Position numbers and translations under genes: made by a program. A model generated the notes under the pieces. That model was not told where the DNA came from. It saw nothing but the letters and a program-made list of their open reading frames with translations, and ran no database searches. This document shows positions 10,385-19,492 of a stretch of DNA of 64,000 nucleotides, one piece after another. The stretch is from Rhodospirillales bacterium (lineage in GTDB: Bacteria; Pseudomonadota; Alphaproteobacteria; SMXQ01): positions 248,001 through 312,000 of the forward strand of contig JABIXC010000017.1 of the NCBI GenBank assembly GCA_018666775.1, given 5' to 3'. Each line of letters starts with the position of its first letter. Position 1 is the first letter of the stretch.

Positions 10385-11235
10385 ACACCCGGGCAGCCCC
10401 TGGGTTGTTACCCGCTTCATTTACAGAACCCAATCTAATGGCATCGCGGTTTCTGGACGCAGACCAGAAGTGTGATTTTTTGGTGATTGCCAATTACGCC
10501 CGCGCCCTTCGGGCCGTGGCAGATCATCCGGCGCTAGACGCATCGGCAAAAGAAGCGCGTCTGAAGGCCGTGGCTGATGTGTTTGAAGATGCGACAAATG
10601 CCCCAAACACTTCTGATGATGCCGTTACGGCGGCGATGGCGCTGAAAGCCCTGTTGACGGCCCGGGGGCTGGATGTGCGCCCCGCATGGCAGATGTTACA
10701 AGCTGCGGGCCAGGACATCACCAAAACCCGCTATCCAGATTGGTCTGATACCCTGATTTGGTGCCGTTTTTGGGCGGCCCCCCAGGCGCGTCTTGGGTTT
10801 GGGTTGTTGGGGGCCGATGAAGCGACCATTCAACGTGCAGAACGGTTTGGGATTGCGATCCAGCTGATGACCAGCATGGAAAATGCCCGAAGCCACTTTG
10901 TCTGGCTGGGGCGGGTGTATTTGCCCGAACGCTGGTTCCGCGATGCGCATACAAAGGTGGAAGCCTTGGGCGACACCACATCAACTGCTGCATTAAAAAT
11001 GGTATTCGCCCGGGGGGCAGCACAGGTGCAGGATTTGTTAAAGTCCTCAGGCCCGCTTTGTCCGATGATGCCAACAAGACGACTTCGCATTGCCATCGCC
11101 CTTTTGGAAATGCAATCAGTAGCGCTGGCCCATGCCTATGCTTCCAACGATGTTTTGATGGGTGCCCCGTCTTTATCTAAAATTCGCCGCGCCATAATTT
11201 TCGTCCGGGGATTTTGTCGGGGCGTGTGGTGCTAA
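10381..11235 (+). CDS. Squalene/phytoene-synthase-like protein (NDUFAF6-like)
   Basis: A 284-residue all-helical protein of the squalene/phytoene synthase superfamily. Recognisable landmarks are [20 protein letters not shown], which replaces the usual YCxxSAxPVGRL, then [12 protein letters not shown] and [10 protein letters not shown]. The Asp-rich DxxxD motifs that bind prenyl diphosphate and magnesium are not evident, so true synthase activity is doubtful. Related non-enzymatic members include the mitochondrial complex I assembly factor NDUFAF6. I chose the ATG at 10381, overlapping the trmFO stop as ATGA. The Mth938-domain gene, homologous to another complex I assembly factor (NDUFAF3), lies nearby at 12019. 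Confidence 0.75.
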   Translation: MNTRAAPGLLPASFTEPNLMASRFLDADQKCDFLVIANYARALRAVADHPALDASAKEARLKAVADVFEDATNAPNTSDDAVTAAMALKALLTARGLDVRPAWQMLQAAGQDITKTRYPDWSDTLIWCRFWAAPQARLGFGLLGADEATIQRAERFGIAIQLMTSMENARSHFVWLGRVYLPERWFRDAHTKVEALGDTTSTAALKMVFARGAAQVQDLLKSSGPLCPMMPTRRLRIAIALLEMQSVALAHAYASNDVLMGAPSLSKIRRAIIFVRGFCRGVWC

Positions 11236-11335
11236 TGGCTATTAATCTCTCAGTATTGCGTTACCGCCATGTGCTGGTTTAGAGTGGCTTTGCGAATTAC
11301 CTAATTATAACAACGTAACAACGCAGGGGAATGGG

Positions 11336-11428
11336 ATGAAGAATCCTCTTGAAAGTTTGCAAAATACGATCCTTCTCGGGATCGCCTTGACCATCGTCAT
11401 GGCCTTAATCGTTAAATACACATTTTAG
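11336..11428 (+). CDS. 30-residue single-span membrane ORF upstream of the PuuD-like gene
   Basis: An ATG at 11336, preceded by the purine-rich GCAGGGGAATGG, opens a 30-codon frame ending in TAG. The product has a short polar N-terminus (MKNPLESLQ), one hydrophobic helix of about 18 residues and a basic end KYTF. The next gene begins 15 bases later with its own strong ribosome site, which suggests cotranscription. I recognise no family. Tiny single-span proteins often serve as accessory subunits of membrane complexes, so it may partner the downstream PuuD-like protein. That is inference; conservation in relatives would decide. Confidence 0.5.
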   Translation: MKNPLESLQNTILLGIALTIVMALIVKYTF

Positions 11429-11443
11429 AAGGGGGAAGCAGCA

Positions 11444-11950
11444 ATGGGCTTTTTAACAGATCCTTACGCAGTATTTTTGGTCCGCTGGTTCCACGTCTTG
11501 AGTGGGGTTATGTGGATTGGTCTTCTTTGGTATTTCAACTTTGTTCAAATTCCGAACATGCCAAAGATTCCTGATGAACAAAAACCAGCCATTGGCAAGG
11601 TTATTGCCCCTGCGGCATTGTTCTGGTTCCGCTGGGCAGCATTGTTCACGATTGTCTGGGGCCTAATTCAGGCATGGCAGTTGGGCTATATTTCTGATGC
11701 ATTGGCCCTTGGGTTCACATCCAAGAGTGCGGCGCATTTGAGCATCGGCATTGGCATGTGGATGGGCATTGTCATGGCCTTCAACGTGTGGTTCATCATT
11801 TGGCCAAACCAGCAAAAAGCACTGGGGATGGTTGATGTGCCGGCGGAAGAAAAACCGGCGGCGGCGCGAACAGCGATGCTGTTCTCGCGAACCAACACAA
11901 TGCTTTCAGTTCCCATGTCATACGCCATGGTCGCGGTCCACCTGACCTGA
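11444..11950 (+). CDS. Short PuuD/DUF989-type membrane protein
   Basis: A 168-residue protein with four predicted membrane helices (about residues 10-32, 52-77, 94-119 and 150-166). It resembles the membrane domain of the urate hydroxylase PuuD family. Conserved-looking histidines sit in helices: WFHVLSGVMWIG near the start, SAAHLSIG in the third helix and AVHLT at the end. They are candidate haem ligands. The full-length PuuD with a cytochrome c domain is much longer, so this is the short form and urate oxidation should not be assumed. The ribosome site AAGGGGGAAG precedes the ATG. A strong terminator follows. Confidence 0.7.
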   Translation: MGFLTDPYAVFLVRWFHVLSGVMWIGLLWYFNFVQIPNMPKIPDEQKPAIGKVIAPAALFWFRWAALFTIVWGLIQAWQLGYISDALALGFTSKSAAHLSIGIGMWMGIVMAFNVWFIIWPNQQKALGMVDVPAEEKPAAARTAMLFSRTNTMLSVPMSYAMVAVHLT

Positions 11951-11975
11951 CCTGTATGTGCATATGATTTAAAGG

Positions 11976-12005
11976 CGGGGTGCTTTCGGGCACCCCGTTT
12001 TTTTT
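11976..12005 (+). terminator. Rho-independent terminator after the PuuD-like gene
   Basis: An 8-bp GC-rich stem, CGGGGTGC (11976-11983) with GCACCCCG (11990-11997), has a 6-base loop and is followed by a run of eight T. It closes the plus-strand transcription unit before the convergent Mth938-domain gene. Confidence 0.9.
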
Positions 12006-12018
12006 ATATAGGTGCTTT

Positions 12019-12396
12019 TCATTCAACCGGTATTAATAAGGCACCGACCAATCGGTCTTCGCTTTGCAGCACGTTGACGGTTCGGCATGCTGCCCCTGTA
12101 TCCATCGTTTCAACGCTTATATAGGCCCGCGACAGGTGGTCCTTGATGGTTTGATTCAGAACCCCTGCCCTGGCCCCACAGCCCACAAGCAAGATTTCAA
12201 TGTCGGTTGCTGCTTTGATAATGGGGGAAAAATGGTTGGCTTCAAGCGCATCGAACGTGTCAACGCCAAGAGCAATCACCTGATTGGACAGCGTGATGAT
12301 GCCTCCCTTGTATTGGGTGCCAGAGACACGAAAGCCCATGTCGCCATAAGCCTGTATGACGGTTTTGTTGTTAGAGGTTAGAGAACCGACTTCCAT
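12019..12396 (-). CDS. Mth938-domain protein (DUF498; NDUFAF3-like)
   Basis: A 125-residue protein of the Mth938/DUF498 fold. Landmarks are IQAYGDMGFRVSGTQYKGGI at the start, DILLVGCG-type EILLVGCGARAG in the middle, ISVETMDTGAACRTVNVL and a C-terminal VGALLIPVE. The human relative NDUFAF3 helps assemble respiratory complex I. The bacterial function is not established. It lies 24 bases downstream of secF on the same strand, a linkage widely seen in alphaproteobacteria, so it is probably the last gene of the yajC-secD-secF operon. Confidence 0.88.
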   Translation of the reverse strand: MEVGSLTSNNKTVIQAYGDMGFRVSGTQYKGGIITLSNQVIALGVDTFDALEANHFSPIIKAATDIEILLVGCGARAGVLNQTIKDHLSRAYISVETMDTGAACRTVNVLQSEDRLVGALLIPVE

Positions 12397-12420
12397 AATG
12401 GTCTCCTAAGAGCCAGATGA

Positions 12421-13353
12421 TTAGTCTTCGTTCCCAACAGAACCTTGGGAAATGGTCTCGCGGATATTCAACCGCATGACGACGGGTGATGCGACATAAA
12501 TCGAAGAATATGTTCCGATCAAAACACCCCAAATCAATGCAAAGGCAAAGTCATGAATGACAGCACCCCCAAAGAAATAAATGGCGACCAATGCCAATAA
12601 GGTGGTGATGGAGGTCAACAAGGTGCGCGACAAGGTGTCGTTGATGGAAAGATTGAGCAGTGCATCAATTTCCATGCTTTTGAATTTTCGAAGATTTTCA
12701 CGAATACGGTCAAACACCACCACGGTATCGTTGATGGAATACCCGGCAATGGTCAAAATGGCGGCCACCGTGGCCAGATTAAATTCCAGCCCCAATACAG
12801 AAAAGATTCCAATGGTGGCGATCACATCATGGGTTAATGCGGTTATGGCCCCGATAGAAAACTGCCATTCGAACCGAAACCAGACATAGACCATGATCGC
12901 GAACAGCGATAGCACCACGGCCAAAATTCCGGCCTGGACCAGTTCACCGCCTACTTTTGGCCCGACAAATTCTGTCCGCCGGTAACTGGTGACGCTTTTT
13001 CCCAGTGCTTTTTTGACTCTTTCAACAGCGACTTGTTGTGCCTTTTCGCCACCATCTTGGCGTTCAACCCGGATCAACACATCCGTTGGTTCGCCAAATT
13101 CCTGCAGCGCCACTTCGCCCAAATTAAGGCCTTTCAAGCGATCGCGCAGGTTATCAATGTCGTGTGCAACGGGGGTGCGAACTTCCATCAAGATGCCACC
13201 CTTGAAGTCGATCCCGTAATTGAGCCCTTTGACAGCAAAAAAGCCGATTGAAAGAATCATCAAGACAATGGAAAACCCAAACGCGATGGTGCGTTTGCCG
13301 ATGAAATCCAGCTTGGTGTTAGCGGGGACCAGTCGAAGGGGAAGAAACGCCAT
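12421..13353 (-). CDS. secF: Protein translocase subunit SecF
   Basis: SecF pairs with SecD in the inner membrane and uses the proton gradient to pull substrates out of SecYEG. The 310-residue protein has an N-terminal helix, then GLNYGIDFKGGILMEVR and a periplasmic loop. A cluster of five helices follows, with GYSINDTVVVFDRIREN, the typical SecF membrane signature. It starts 8 bases after secD, on the same strand. Confidence 0.96.
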   Translation of the reverse strand: MAFLPLRLVPANTKLDFIGKRTIAFGFSIVLMILSIGFFAVKGLNYGIDFKGGILMEVRTPVAHDIDNLRDRLKGLNLGEVALQEFGEPTDVLIRVERQDGGEKAQQVAVERVKKALGKSVTSYRRTEFVGPKVGGELVQAGILAVVLSLFAIMVYVWFRFEWQFSIGAITALTHDVIATIGIFSVLGLEFNLATVAAILTIAGYSINDTVVVFDRIRENLRKFKSMEIDALLNLSINDTLSRTLLTSITTLLALVAIYFFGGAVIHDFAFALIWGVLIGTYSSIYVASPVVMRLNIRETISQGSVGNED

Positions 13354-13361
13354 GGGTGCTC

Positions 13362-14966
13362 CTAGATCGGCAGGGTCTGGTTCCGCCGACGGCGGAGCCA
13401 GGTGATGATAATAAGACGGGTCACCATGATGGCGGTGAACATGGATGTCATGATGCCCACGGCCAAGGTGACGGCAAACCCGCGCACAGGACCGGAACCA
13501 AATTCAAACAAGATGATGGCCGCGATCAATGTGGTCAGGTTGGCATCGATAATGGTGGTGATGGCCCGGCGATAACCGGCATCAACAGCTGATAAGGGCG
13601 ATCGTCCCCCCCGAACTTCTTCGCGGATGCGTTCAAAGATCAGAACATTGGCATCCACCGCCATACCAACGGTTAGCACAATGCCCGCAATGCCCGGCAG
13701 GGTCAGGGTTGCCTGAAGCAGCGATAGAACACCGACAATTAGCAACATGTTCAACAAAAGCGCGATATTGGCAAATACACCAAAGATGGCATAGGCAAGG
13801 ATCATGAAAACCAGCACCAGAATAAAGCCGATCAGGCAGGCAATTTCGCCCGAAGCAACCGAGTCAGCACCAAGGTCCGGCCCAACGGTGCGTTCTTCCA
13901 AGATGGCCATGGGTGCTGGCAAGGCACCGGCACGAAGCAACAGGGACAAATCGGTTACTTCATCGGATGTGAAGCCGCCGCTGATTTGTCCGCTGCCACC
14001 AAGAATGGGTTCACGGATAACCGGCGCGCTGATGATTTTTCCATCCAGAACAATGGCAAAGGGTTTGCCCACGTTATTCTTCGTCACGTTGCCAAATTTT
14101 CGCGCACCAACGGAATCAAACCGGAAACTGACGACCGGAGAACCCTGATCATAAGACGGCTGGGAATCCACCAATGTGTCGCCACCGACCATGATCCGTT
14201 TTTTCAAAAGGTAATTGACGCCTTCGCCGCTTTCGCGTTCGAACAATTTGGCAAAAAAGGTTCCAGGCGGTGCGACCGATGGCATTGGCCCACCAGGAGG
14301 ATACCGGTCATCGACAAGATGAAAGGTCATCTTTGCCGTACGCCCGATCAGCCTTTTAATCCTTTCCGGATCATCGACGCCCGGAAGCTGCACCAAAATA
14401 CGGTCAAGCCCCTGGCGCTGGATGGTCGGTTCAGACGTGCCATATTCATCGACCCGGCGACGCACAATTTCAATGGATTGGTTGAGCGCCTGATTGCGCC
14501 GTTCGCGCAATGCTTCAACGGTATAGCGGATGGTTAGCTTCCCACTAGACTCACTATCGACCGTTGTGCCTTGTTCGATGCGCCGAATGATTTTGCGCGC
14601 CCGGTCCAGATTGGTCTCCCCGTCCCTGCCATTTTTAGACTTTTCGTCTGGCTTGCGGATGGTGACACTGGCGGCATCTCCGCTAACACCAATTCTGCTA
14701 TAGCCGATCCGATCCTTGCGCAATTCTGTGCGGATGGATTGAACCAGATTAGACATGCGTTCGCGAAAGATGGATTTAAGATCAACTTCCAGCAACAGAT
14801 GAGACCCACCCCTTAGATCAAGGCCCAGGTTCAGTTTGTCTTTTGGCATCCAGCTTGGGAAATGCACCAGATCCTGTTTTGTAAACAGATTTGGCGTCGC
14901 CAGCAGACTGCCGAACGCGCAGATCAGCACAATAAGGATGATTTTCCATCTAGCGAAATGAGTCAT
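13362..14966 (-). CDS. secD: Protein translocase subunit SecD
   Basis: SecD is the larger partner of SecF. The 534-residue protein starts with one membrane helix followed by LNLGLDLRGGSHLLLEVD. A large periplasmic region comes next (about residues 50-360), then the C-terminal membrane domain containing GMAVDANVLIFERIREE. Length and motif order are normal for the separate (unfused) alphaproteobacterial SecD. It lies between yajC upstream and secF downstream. Confidence 0.97.
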   Translation of the reverse strand: MTHFARWKIILIVLICAFGSLLATPNLFTKQDLVHFPSWMPKDKLNLGLDLRGGSHLLLEVDLKSIFRERMSNLVQSIRTELRKDRIGYSRIGVSGDAASVTIRKPDEKSKNGRDGETNLDRARKIIRRIEQGTTVDSESSGKLTIRYTVEALRERRNQALNQSIEIVRRRVDEYGTSEPTIQRQGLDRILVQLPGVDDPERIKRLIGRTAKMTFHLVDDRYPPGGPMPSVAPPGTFFAKLFERESGEGVNYLLKKRIMVGGDTLVDSQPSYDQGSPVVSFRFDSVGARKFGNVTKNNVGKPFAIVLDGKIISAPVIREPILGGSGQISGGFTSDEVTDLSLLLRAGALPAPMAILEERTVGPDLGADSVASGEIACLIGFILVLVFMILAYAIFGVFANIALLLNMLLIVGVLSLLQATLTLPGIAGIVLTVGMAVDANVLIFERIREEVRGGRSPLSAVDAGYRRAITTIIDANLTTLIAAIILFEFGSGPVRGFAVTLAVGIMTSMFTAIMVTRLIIITWLRRRRNQTLPI

Positions 14967-15024
14967 AGGATAACCGTAGCAGTTTTGTAAGGTGCTGGCC
15001 GGACATGGCCATTAGAGAGGCTTA

Positions 15025-15378
15025 CTATTTTTTGCCATCGTCCCCGTCGTCATCGTCATCGGGGGCTTCGGTCCGGGCATAAATGCTGGCAACCATGCCA
15101 CGCGCGGAGCGAACACGAACACCATCGGAAATTTCAAGTTCCAGTTCGTTTTCATTCACCACTTTGGTGATCTGGCCAATGATGCCGCCATTGGTGACGA
15201 TCTTGTCACCCCGACGCAGCGCGGTCAGCATTTCACGGTGTTCTTTTGCTTTCTTCTGCTGAGGGCGAATCAACAGGAAGTAAAAAACAACAAAGATCAG
15301 GATCAGGGGCAAAAGCGACATAATATCGAATGCACCCGGGCCAGAGGCGCCTGCGGCATAGGCTGGTGAAATAAACAT
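15025..15378 (-). CDS. yajC: Preprotein translocase subunit YajC
   Basis: YajC is a small inner-membrane partner of SecDF. The chosen start gives 117 residues. Ahead of it are MFISPAYAAG, a single helix LLPLILIFVVFYFLLIRP, the basic QQKKAKEHREML and the conserved GGIIGQITKV. An acidic C-terminal tail of mainly Asp closes the protein. A GGGAG ribosome site nine bases before ATG 15378 supports this start over the longer frame to 15429. It is first in the yajC-secD-secF unit and divergent from the DUF815 gene. Confidence 0.93.
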   Translation of the reverse strand: MFISPAYAAGASGPGAFDIMSLLPLILIFVVFYFLLIRPQQKKAKEHREMLTALRRGDKIVTNGGIIGQITKVVNENELELEISDGVRVRSARGMVASIYARTEAPDDDDDGDDGKK

Positions 15379-15596
15379 AAAACGGGTCTCCCCCATAAAA
15401 GTGAACCGCCCTTCAGGGCAGCGAAGCAATAAGTCAGGCGGAATATAGACATACCGTGGCCAGTTGCAAACCTGCGATGTGGCTTAATTGGGCTAATTTT
15501 TCCGATAAATCCTTGATCCAATGTGAAAGCCGCGCCATCCTGCGCCGAATTGTATGATATGGCTGAAAAAATCGGCGAAAATATAGGCTTTTGACA

Positions 15597-16484
15597 ATGT
15601 CTTGTGATGATATGGAACCCCTCTTGCTGCGCGTTGTTGAAGCGTTGGAGCGTTTGGCCCCGGCAAAGAAAATGGGCCTTGGTCCTGAAAATAACCGAGA
15701 TGGGTGCATTGACGGGTTTGTCTGGAACGCAGATGACGGAAATTTGCAGCCCATAGCGACCCTTGCTCGGGTGGACATTGACCTTTTGAAAGGCATTGAC
15801 CAACAGCGCGAAACCCTTTTGACCAACACGTTACGCTTTGCAAAGGGCCTGCCTGCCAACAATGCCCTGTTATGGGGCGCGCGTGGCATGGGCAAAAGCT
15901 CTTTGGTCAAGGCGGTCCACGGCGCAGTCAATGACAAACTTAATCGAAAACAACAAAATTCCCGCTTGGGACTGGTTGAAATTCATCGCGAAGATATCGC
16001 GGCCCTGCCAAAGCTTTTGCGGATGCTTAGAGCTGAAAAGCGGCGTTATCTGGTTTTCTGTGATGATCTTTCTTTTGATGGTCAGGATGCCACGTTTAAA
16101 TCCCTGAAGGCGGCCTTAGAGGGCGGGATTGAAGGACGCCCTGAAAATGTCCTGTTTTATGCGACGTCGAACCGCCGCCACTTGATGCCGCGCGATATGA
16201 TCGAAAACGAACGCTCTACGGCGATCAATCCATCCGAAGCGGTTGAGGAAAAGGTGTCCCTTTCAGATCGGTTTGGATTGTGGCTTGGGTTCCATGTGTG
16301 CGATCAGGACACGTATTTTGCCATTGTTGAAGCCTACGCAAAGCATTTCCGGCTCAAGATCAAAAAAGCAGACCTGCTGGCTGGCGCCAATGAATGGTCG
16401 GTGACCCGGGGCGCGCGTTCGGGCCGGGTTGCATGGCAATATATTCAGGATGTGGCTGGCCGGCTTGGCCAAAAAACGATCTAG
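15597..16484 (+). CDS. DUF815-family ATPase
   Basis: A P-loop ATPase of the DUF815 family, related to AAA proteins, with unknown substrate. The Walker A motif is LLWGARGMGKSSLVKAV (about residues 94-110). A Walker B-like VFCDDLSF follows near residue 150, then the sensor-like FYATSNRRHLMPRDM and a C-terminal helical lid. Placement next to yajC is a recurrent alphaproteobacterial arrangement. The frame can begin at TTG 15591, but ATG 15597 has a better context. Its end overlaps the convergent M23 gene by four bases. Confidence 0.87.
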   Translation: MSCDDMEPLLLRVVEALERLAPAKKMGLGPENNRDGCIDGFVWNADDGNLQPIATLARVDIDLLKGIDQQRETLLTNTLRFAKGLPANNALLWGARGMGKSSLVKAVHGAVNDKLNRKQQNSRLGLVEIHREDIAALPKLLRMLRAEKRRYLVFCDDLSFDGQDATFKSLKAALEGGIEGRPENVLFYATSNRRHLMPRDMIENERSTAINPSEAVEEKVSLSDRFGLWLGFHVCDQDTYFAIVEAYAKHFRLKIKKADLLAGANEWSVTRGARSGRVAWQYIQDVAGRLGQKTI

Positions 16485-17506
16485 CTTCTGGTCGCAAGGT
16501 ATCGTTTGGGATTGACGGCACGACGCCCACGACGCAATTCAAAATGCAATTGTGGCTGGCTGACTGTGCCACTTTGCCCGACCCGTGCAATGGCTTGGCC
16601 CCGGCGCACGACCTGGCCCTTTTTCACCAATAGTTTCCCATTATGGGCGTAGGCCGAAACCCATCCCCCGGAATGGCGCACCAACAAAAGGTTGCCATAG
16701 CCGCGCAATTCATTGCCGACATAGGCAACAACGCCATTTTCGACGGCATGAACCGGGGTGCCCCTGCGTGCGGCGATATTGATCCCATCATTGTAAAGCC
16801 CACCGCCTTTGCCCCCGAAGCGCGATAAAATCCGCCCCCGCAAAGGCCAGCGAAAGACCCGTGAAGATCGCGGTGGTGGCGCCCTCAGGCGGGTCCGTGT
16901 TTTTTTACGTGGCTTGGATGCGGTTCTGTTGGTGGCTTTTGCGTGTTTTGCAGCTTTGGGGAACGCTTGGGCGGTGATGGTCTTGCGCTTTAAATTTGCG
17001 CGGCGTTTCTGGACCCACGGCAAAATCAGTTTTTGATTTACCTCTAACGCATAGGCCGGAGGCTTCAGGCCATTTTCACGGATAATGGCATGGGCGCTGG
17101 CATTGGGGGCATTGGGGCCAAAACGCCGGGCAATGGCATAGACCGTATCGCCCCTTGCCACGACATAAACCCGAATGGCGGGAATACGCAGTCTCGTGCC
17201 AGCGCTTAAGCCATAGGGTGGTGACAGATGATTGGCCTCAATTAGGGCCCGCAGGGGAACTTTTTCTCTGCGTGAAATTTTATACAGGCTTTCGCCCTTT
17301 TTAACCCGGATGGTGGTGCGGCGAGATGTGGTGATGGACCCCCCAGCAGGTACTTGTTGGGTGCGGGTCATTTTGTTTTGGGGCTGCGTCCCATAATAGT
17401 TGGAGGCTTTGTTCGACACAGGGGCTGGCGGTGATGTGCGCGCAAAGCACCCACCAAGGGCCGCAATCAAAATCAGGGGAATAATGGTTTTATAAATTTT
17501 ACCCAT
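16481..17506 (-). CDS. LysM/LytM (M23-type) lipoprotein, probable amidase activator
   Basis: A 341-residue envelope lipoprotein. The signal peptide ends in the lipobox LGGC, so the mature protein starts at Cys20 or thereabouts. Two LysM peptidoglycan-binding repeats follow (about residues 64-110 and 112-160: VKKGESLYKISRREKVPLR and VARGDTVYAIARRFG). A basic linker and a C-terminal LytM domain come next. The metal ligands of active M23 peptidases are incomplete: NDGINIA stands where HxxxD is expected and QLHFEL where HxH is expected. This resembles NlpD/EnvC-type activators of cell-wall amidases rather than an active endopeptidase. It lies next to pcm, as nlpD does in enterobacteria. Confidence 0.85.
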   Translation of the reverse strand: MGKIYKTIIPLILIAALGGCFARTSPPAPVSNKASNYYGTQPQNKMTRTQQVPAGGSITTSRRTTIRVKKGESLYKISRREKVPLRALIEANHLSPPYGLSAGTRLRIPAIRVYVVARGDTVYAIARRFGPNAPNASAHAIIRENGLKPPAYALEVNQKLILPWVQKRRANLKRKTITAQAFPKAAKHAKATNRTASKPRKKTRTRLRAPPPRSSRVFRWPLRGRILSRFGGKGGGLYNDGINIAARRGTPVHAVENGVVAYVGNELRGYGNLLLVRHSGGWVSAYAHNGKLLVKKGQVVRRGQAIARVGQSGTVSQPQLHFELRRGRRAVNPKRYLATRS

Positions 17507-17568
17507 GCCAGAGCCTAATAGAGCTTTTGACTAATCTCAATGCCAAGCTCTGTGCCCTGCTCTGTTAT

Positions 17569-18207
17569 TCACGTGTTGGCCGCACTGACCAGTGGCACAA
17601 AGCGTACGGGGCAAATGCTTTCCTGGCTAATCTCACCTTCTGCATTTTTGCGAAATTTCCAAAGCTGTTGATCAATGGGTGATGATCCGATGGGAATGAT
17701 CAAGATGCCATCGGGGGCCAGTTGGTCGAAAAAGGCCTTGGGGGCTTCATCCTTGGCAGCGGCCGTGACAATGATGCGATCAAAGGGGGCTTGAGCAGGC
17801 CAGCCTTTGGAACCGTCACCGGCCATGGTGGTGATATTGGTGTAATTCAATTGGGTCAGCCTGCGGGTGGTTTCGGCCAACAATGTTTTGTGGCGTTCAA
17901 TCGAATAGATGCGGCGACACAGCTGAGACAAGACAGCTGCTTGATAACCACACCCCGTGCCGATCTCCAGAACCTTCATCCGCTTGCCGACTTCCAGAGC
18001 CTGGGTCATTAGGCCAACAATCAGCGGTTGGCTGATGGTCTGGCCTTCGCCAATGGGAAGGGCTGTATTTTCATAGGCACGATCGGCAAATTGATCAGGC
18101 ACAAATTTTTCACGGGCCACCCGTTCAATGGCACCCAGCACGTCTGGGTCTTTCACGCCTTCGGCGCGCAATTCCATGATCAATCTGATTTGGCGGGGTT
18201 CAGCCAT
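17569..18207 (-). CDS. pcm: Protein-L-isoaspartate O-methyltransferase
   Basis: Pcm uses S-adenosylmethionine to methylate isoaspartyl residues and so starts repair of aged proteins. The family features are [19 protein letters not shown], the SAM motif [17 protein letters not shown], and [14 protein letters not shown]. The chosen ATG 18207 gives 212 residues and overlaps the serS stop by eight bases. A longer frame to 18306 adds residues outside the family. In many relatives surE lies between serS and pcm; here it is absent. Confidence 0.93.
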   Translation of the reverse strand: MAEPRQIRLIMELRAEGVKDPDVLGAIERVAREKFVPDQFADRAYENTALPIGEGQTISQPLIVGLMTQALEVGKRMKVLEIGTGCGYQAAVLSQLCRRIYSIERHKTLLAETTRRLTQLNYTNITTMAGDGSKGWPAQAPFDRIIVTAAAKDEAPKAFFDQLAPDGILIIPIGSSPIDQQLWKFRKNAEGEISQESICPVRFVPLVSAANT

Positions 18208-19483
18208 CGCCCAGTTTGATTTCCTGGATGCCACCCATATAGGGCCAAAGGGCTTCGGGCACGTTGATGGTGCCATCTGCGGTTTGTCCATTTTCCATGA
18301 CGGCAATCAGCGTGCGGCCAACGGCCAACCCGGAACCATTCAGGGTATGCACAAACTGGGGGCTTTTCTTGTCGCCATCAGGCCGGAACCGGGTGTTCAT
18401 GCGCCGGGCCTGAAAATCCCCGCAATTGGAACAGCTAGAGATTTCACGATAGGCATTTTGGCCCGGCAGCCAAACTTCAATGTCATAGGTCTTGCGTGCC
18501 GAAAACCCAAGATCGCCCGTTGCCAGGGTGACAACCCGGTAGGCCAGGTTCAGGCGCTTTAAAATGTCTTCGGCAGCACCGGTCATGCGTTCATGTTCAT
18601 CCATGGATTGGTCAGGTCGAACAATGGACACCAGTTCCACCTTGTCAAATTGGTGCTGGCGGATCATGCCGTGGGTGTCTTTGCCCGAAGCCCCTGCTTC
18701 TGATCTGAAACATGGTGTCAGCGCGGTAACCCGCATGGGCAGCGCATCTTCACCCAGAATATCTTCACGTACCAAATTGGTAAGCGGAACCTCTGCCGTT
18801 GGGATCAGCCAATGCCCGGTAGTTGTGGAAAAAAGGTCATCGGCAAATTTTGGCAATTGGCCGGTCCCGAACAATGCTTCATCGCGGACCAAAAATGGTG
18901 GTGCGATTTCGGTATAGCCATTTTCGGACGTTTGTATGTCGAGCATGAACGCCCCAAGGGCGCGTTCAAGCCGTGCCAAGGCACCTTTCAGGACAACAAA
19001 GCGCGATCCAGACATGCGCGCAGCCTGTTCAAAATCCATCAATCCTAAATTGGTGCCGAGTTCAAAATGTTCTTTGGGGTCAAAATCCAATGTGGGCACG
19101 TCGCCGATTTTGCGAATTTCGACATTGTCGCTTTCATCCGCACCATCGGGCGTGTCATCGGCGGGCAGGTTGGGAATGATCGAAAGGGCATCTTTCAAGA
19201 TAGCGCCAGCTTCGATGACGTCGGCTTCGGCCTCAGTCAGGGCGTCTTTGTCCTTGGCCACCTGGGCGATGATGTCAGCAGCATCTTCGCCTTTTGATTT
19301 CAAGGCACCGATTTGTTTAGAAAGAGCATTGCGCCGGGTCTGGATTTCCTGAGCCATGCCCGTGGCTTCGCGCCGGGCTGCATCCAGCGCGATCAGGGCT
19401 TGGGCTTGCGGTTCCAGCCCACGGCGCGCCATGCCTTGATCAAAGGCATCAGGGTTTTTACGAATCCAGCGTATATCAAACAT
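18200..19483 (-). CDS. serS: Seryl-tRNA synthetase
   Basis: SerRS charges tRNA-Ser. The N-terminal 110 residues form the long antiparallel coiled coil that grips the tRNA arm ([20 protein letters not shown] onward). The class II core contains motif 2 around [20 protein letters not shown] and motif 3 near the C-terminus ([17 protein letters not shown]). The length of 427 residues is normal. It lies 9 bases from tatC and overlaps pcm, within a minus-strand run. Confidence 0.97.
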   Translation of the reverse strand: MFDIRWIRKNPDAFDQGMARRGLEPQAQALIALDAARREATGMAQEIQTRRNALSKQIGALKSKGEDAADIIAQVAKDKDALTEAEADVIEAGAILKDALSIIPNLPADDTPDGADESDNVEIRKIGDVPTLDFDPKEHFELGTNLGLMDFEQAARMSGSRFVVLKGALARLERALGAFMLDIQTSENGYTEIAPPFLVRDEALFGTGQLPKFADDLFSTTTGHWLIPTAEVPLTNLVREDILGEDALPMRVTALTPCFRSEAGASGKDTHGMIRQHQFDKVELVSIVRPDQSMDEHERMTGAAEDILKRLNLAYRVVTLATGDLGFSARKTYDIEVWLPGQNAYREISSCSNCGDFQARRMNTRFRPDGDKKSPQFVHTLNGSGLAVGRTLIAVMENGQTADGTINVPEALWPYMGGIQEIKLGDG

Positions 19484-19492
19484 TACAGGTGC

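Noticed and set aside
11444-11950. Calling the short DUF989 protein a urate oxidase
   Set aside because: It lacks the cytochrome c domain and the full helix set of PuuD, and no purine-degradation genes are nearby.
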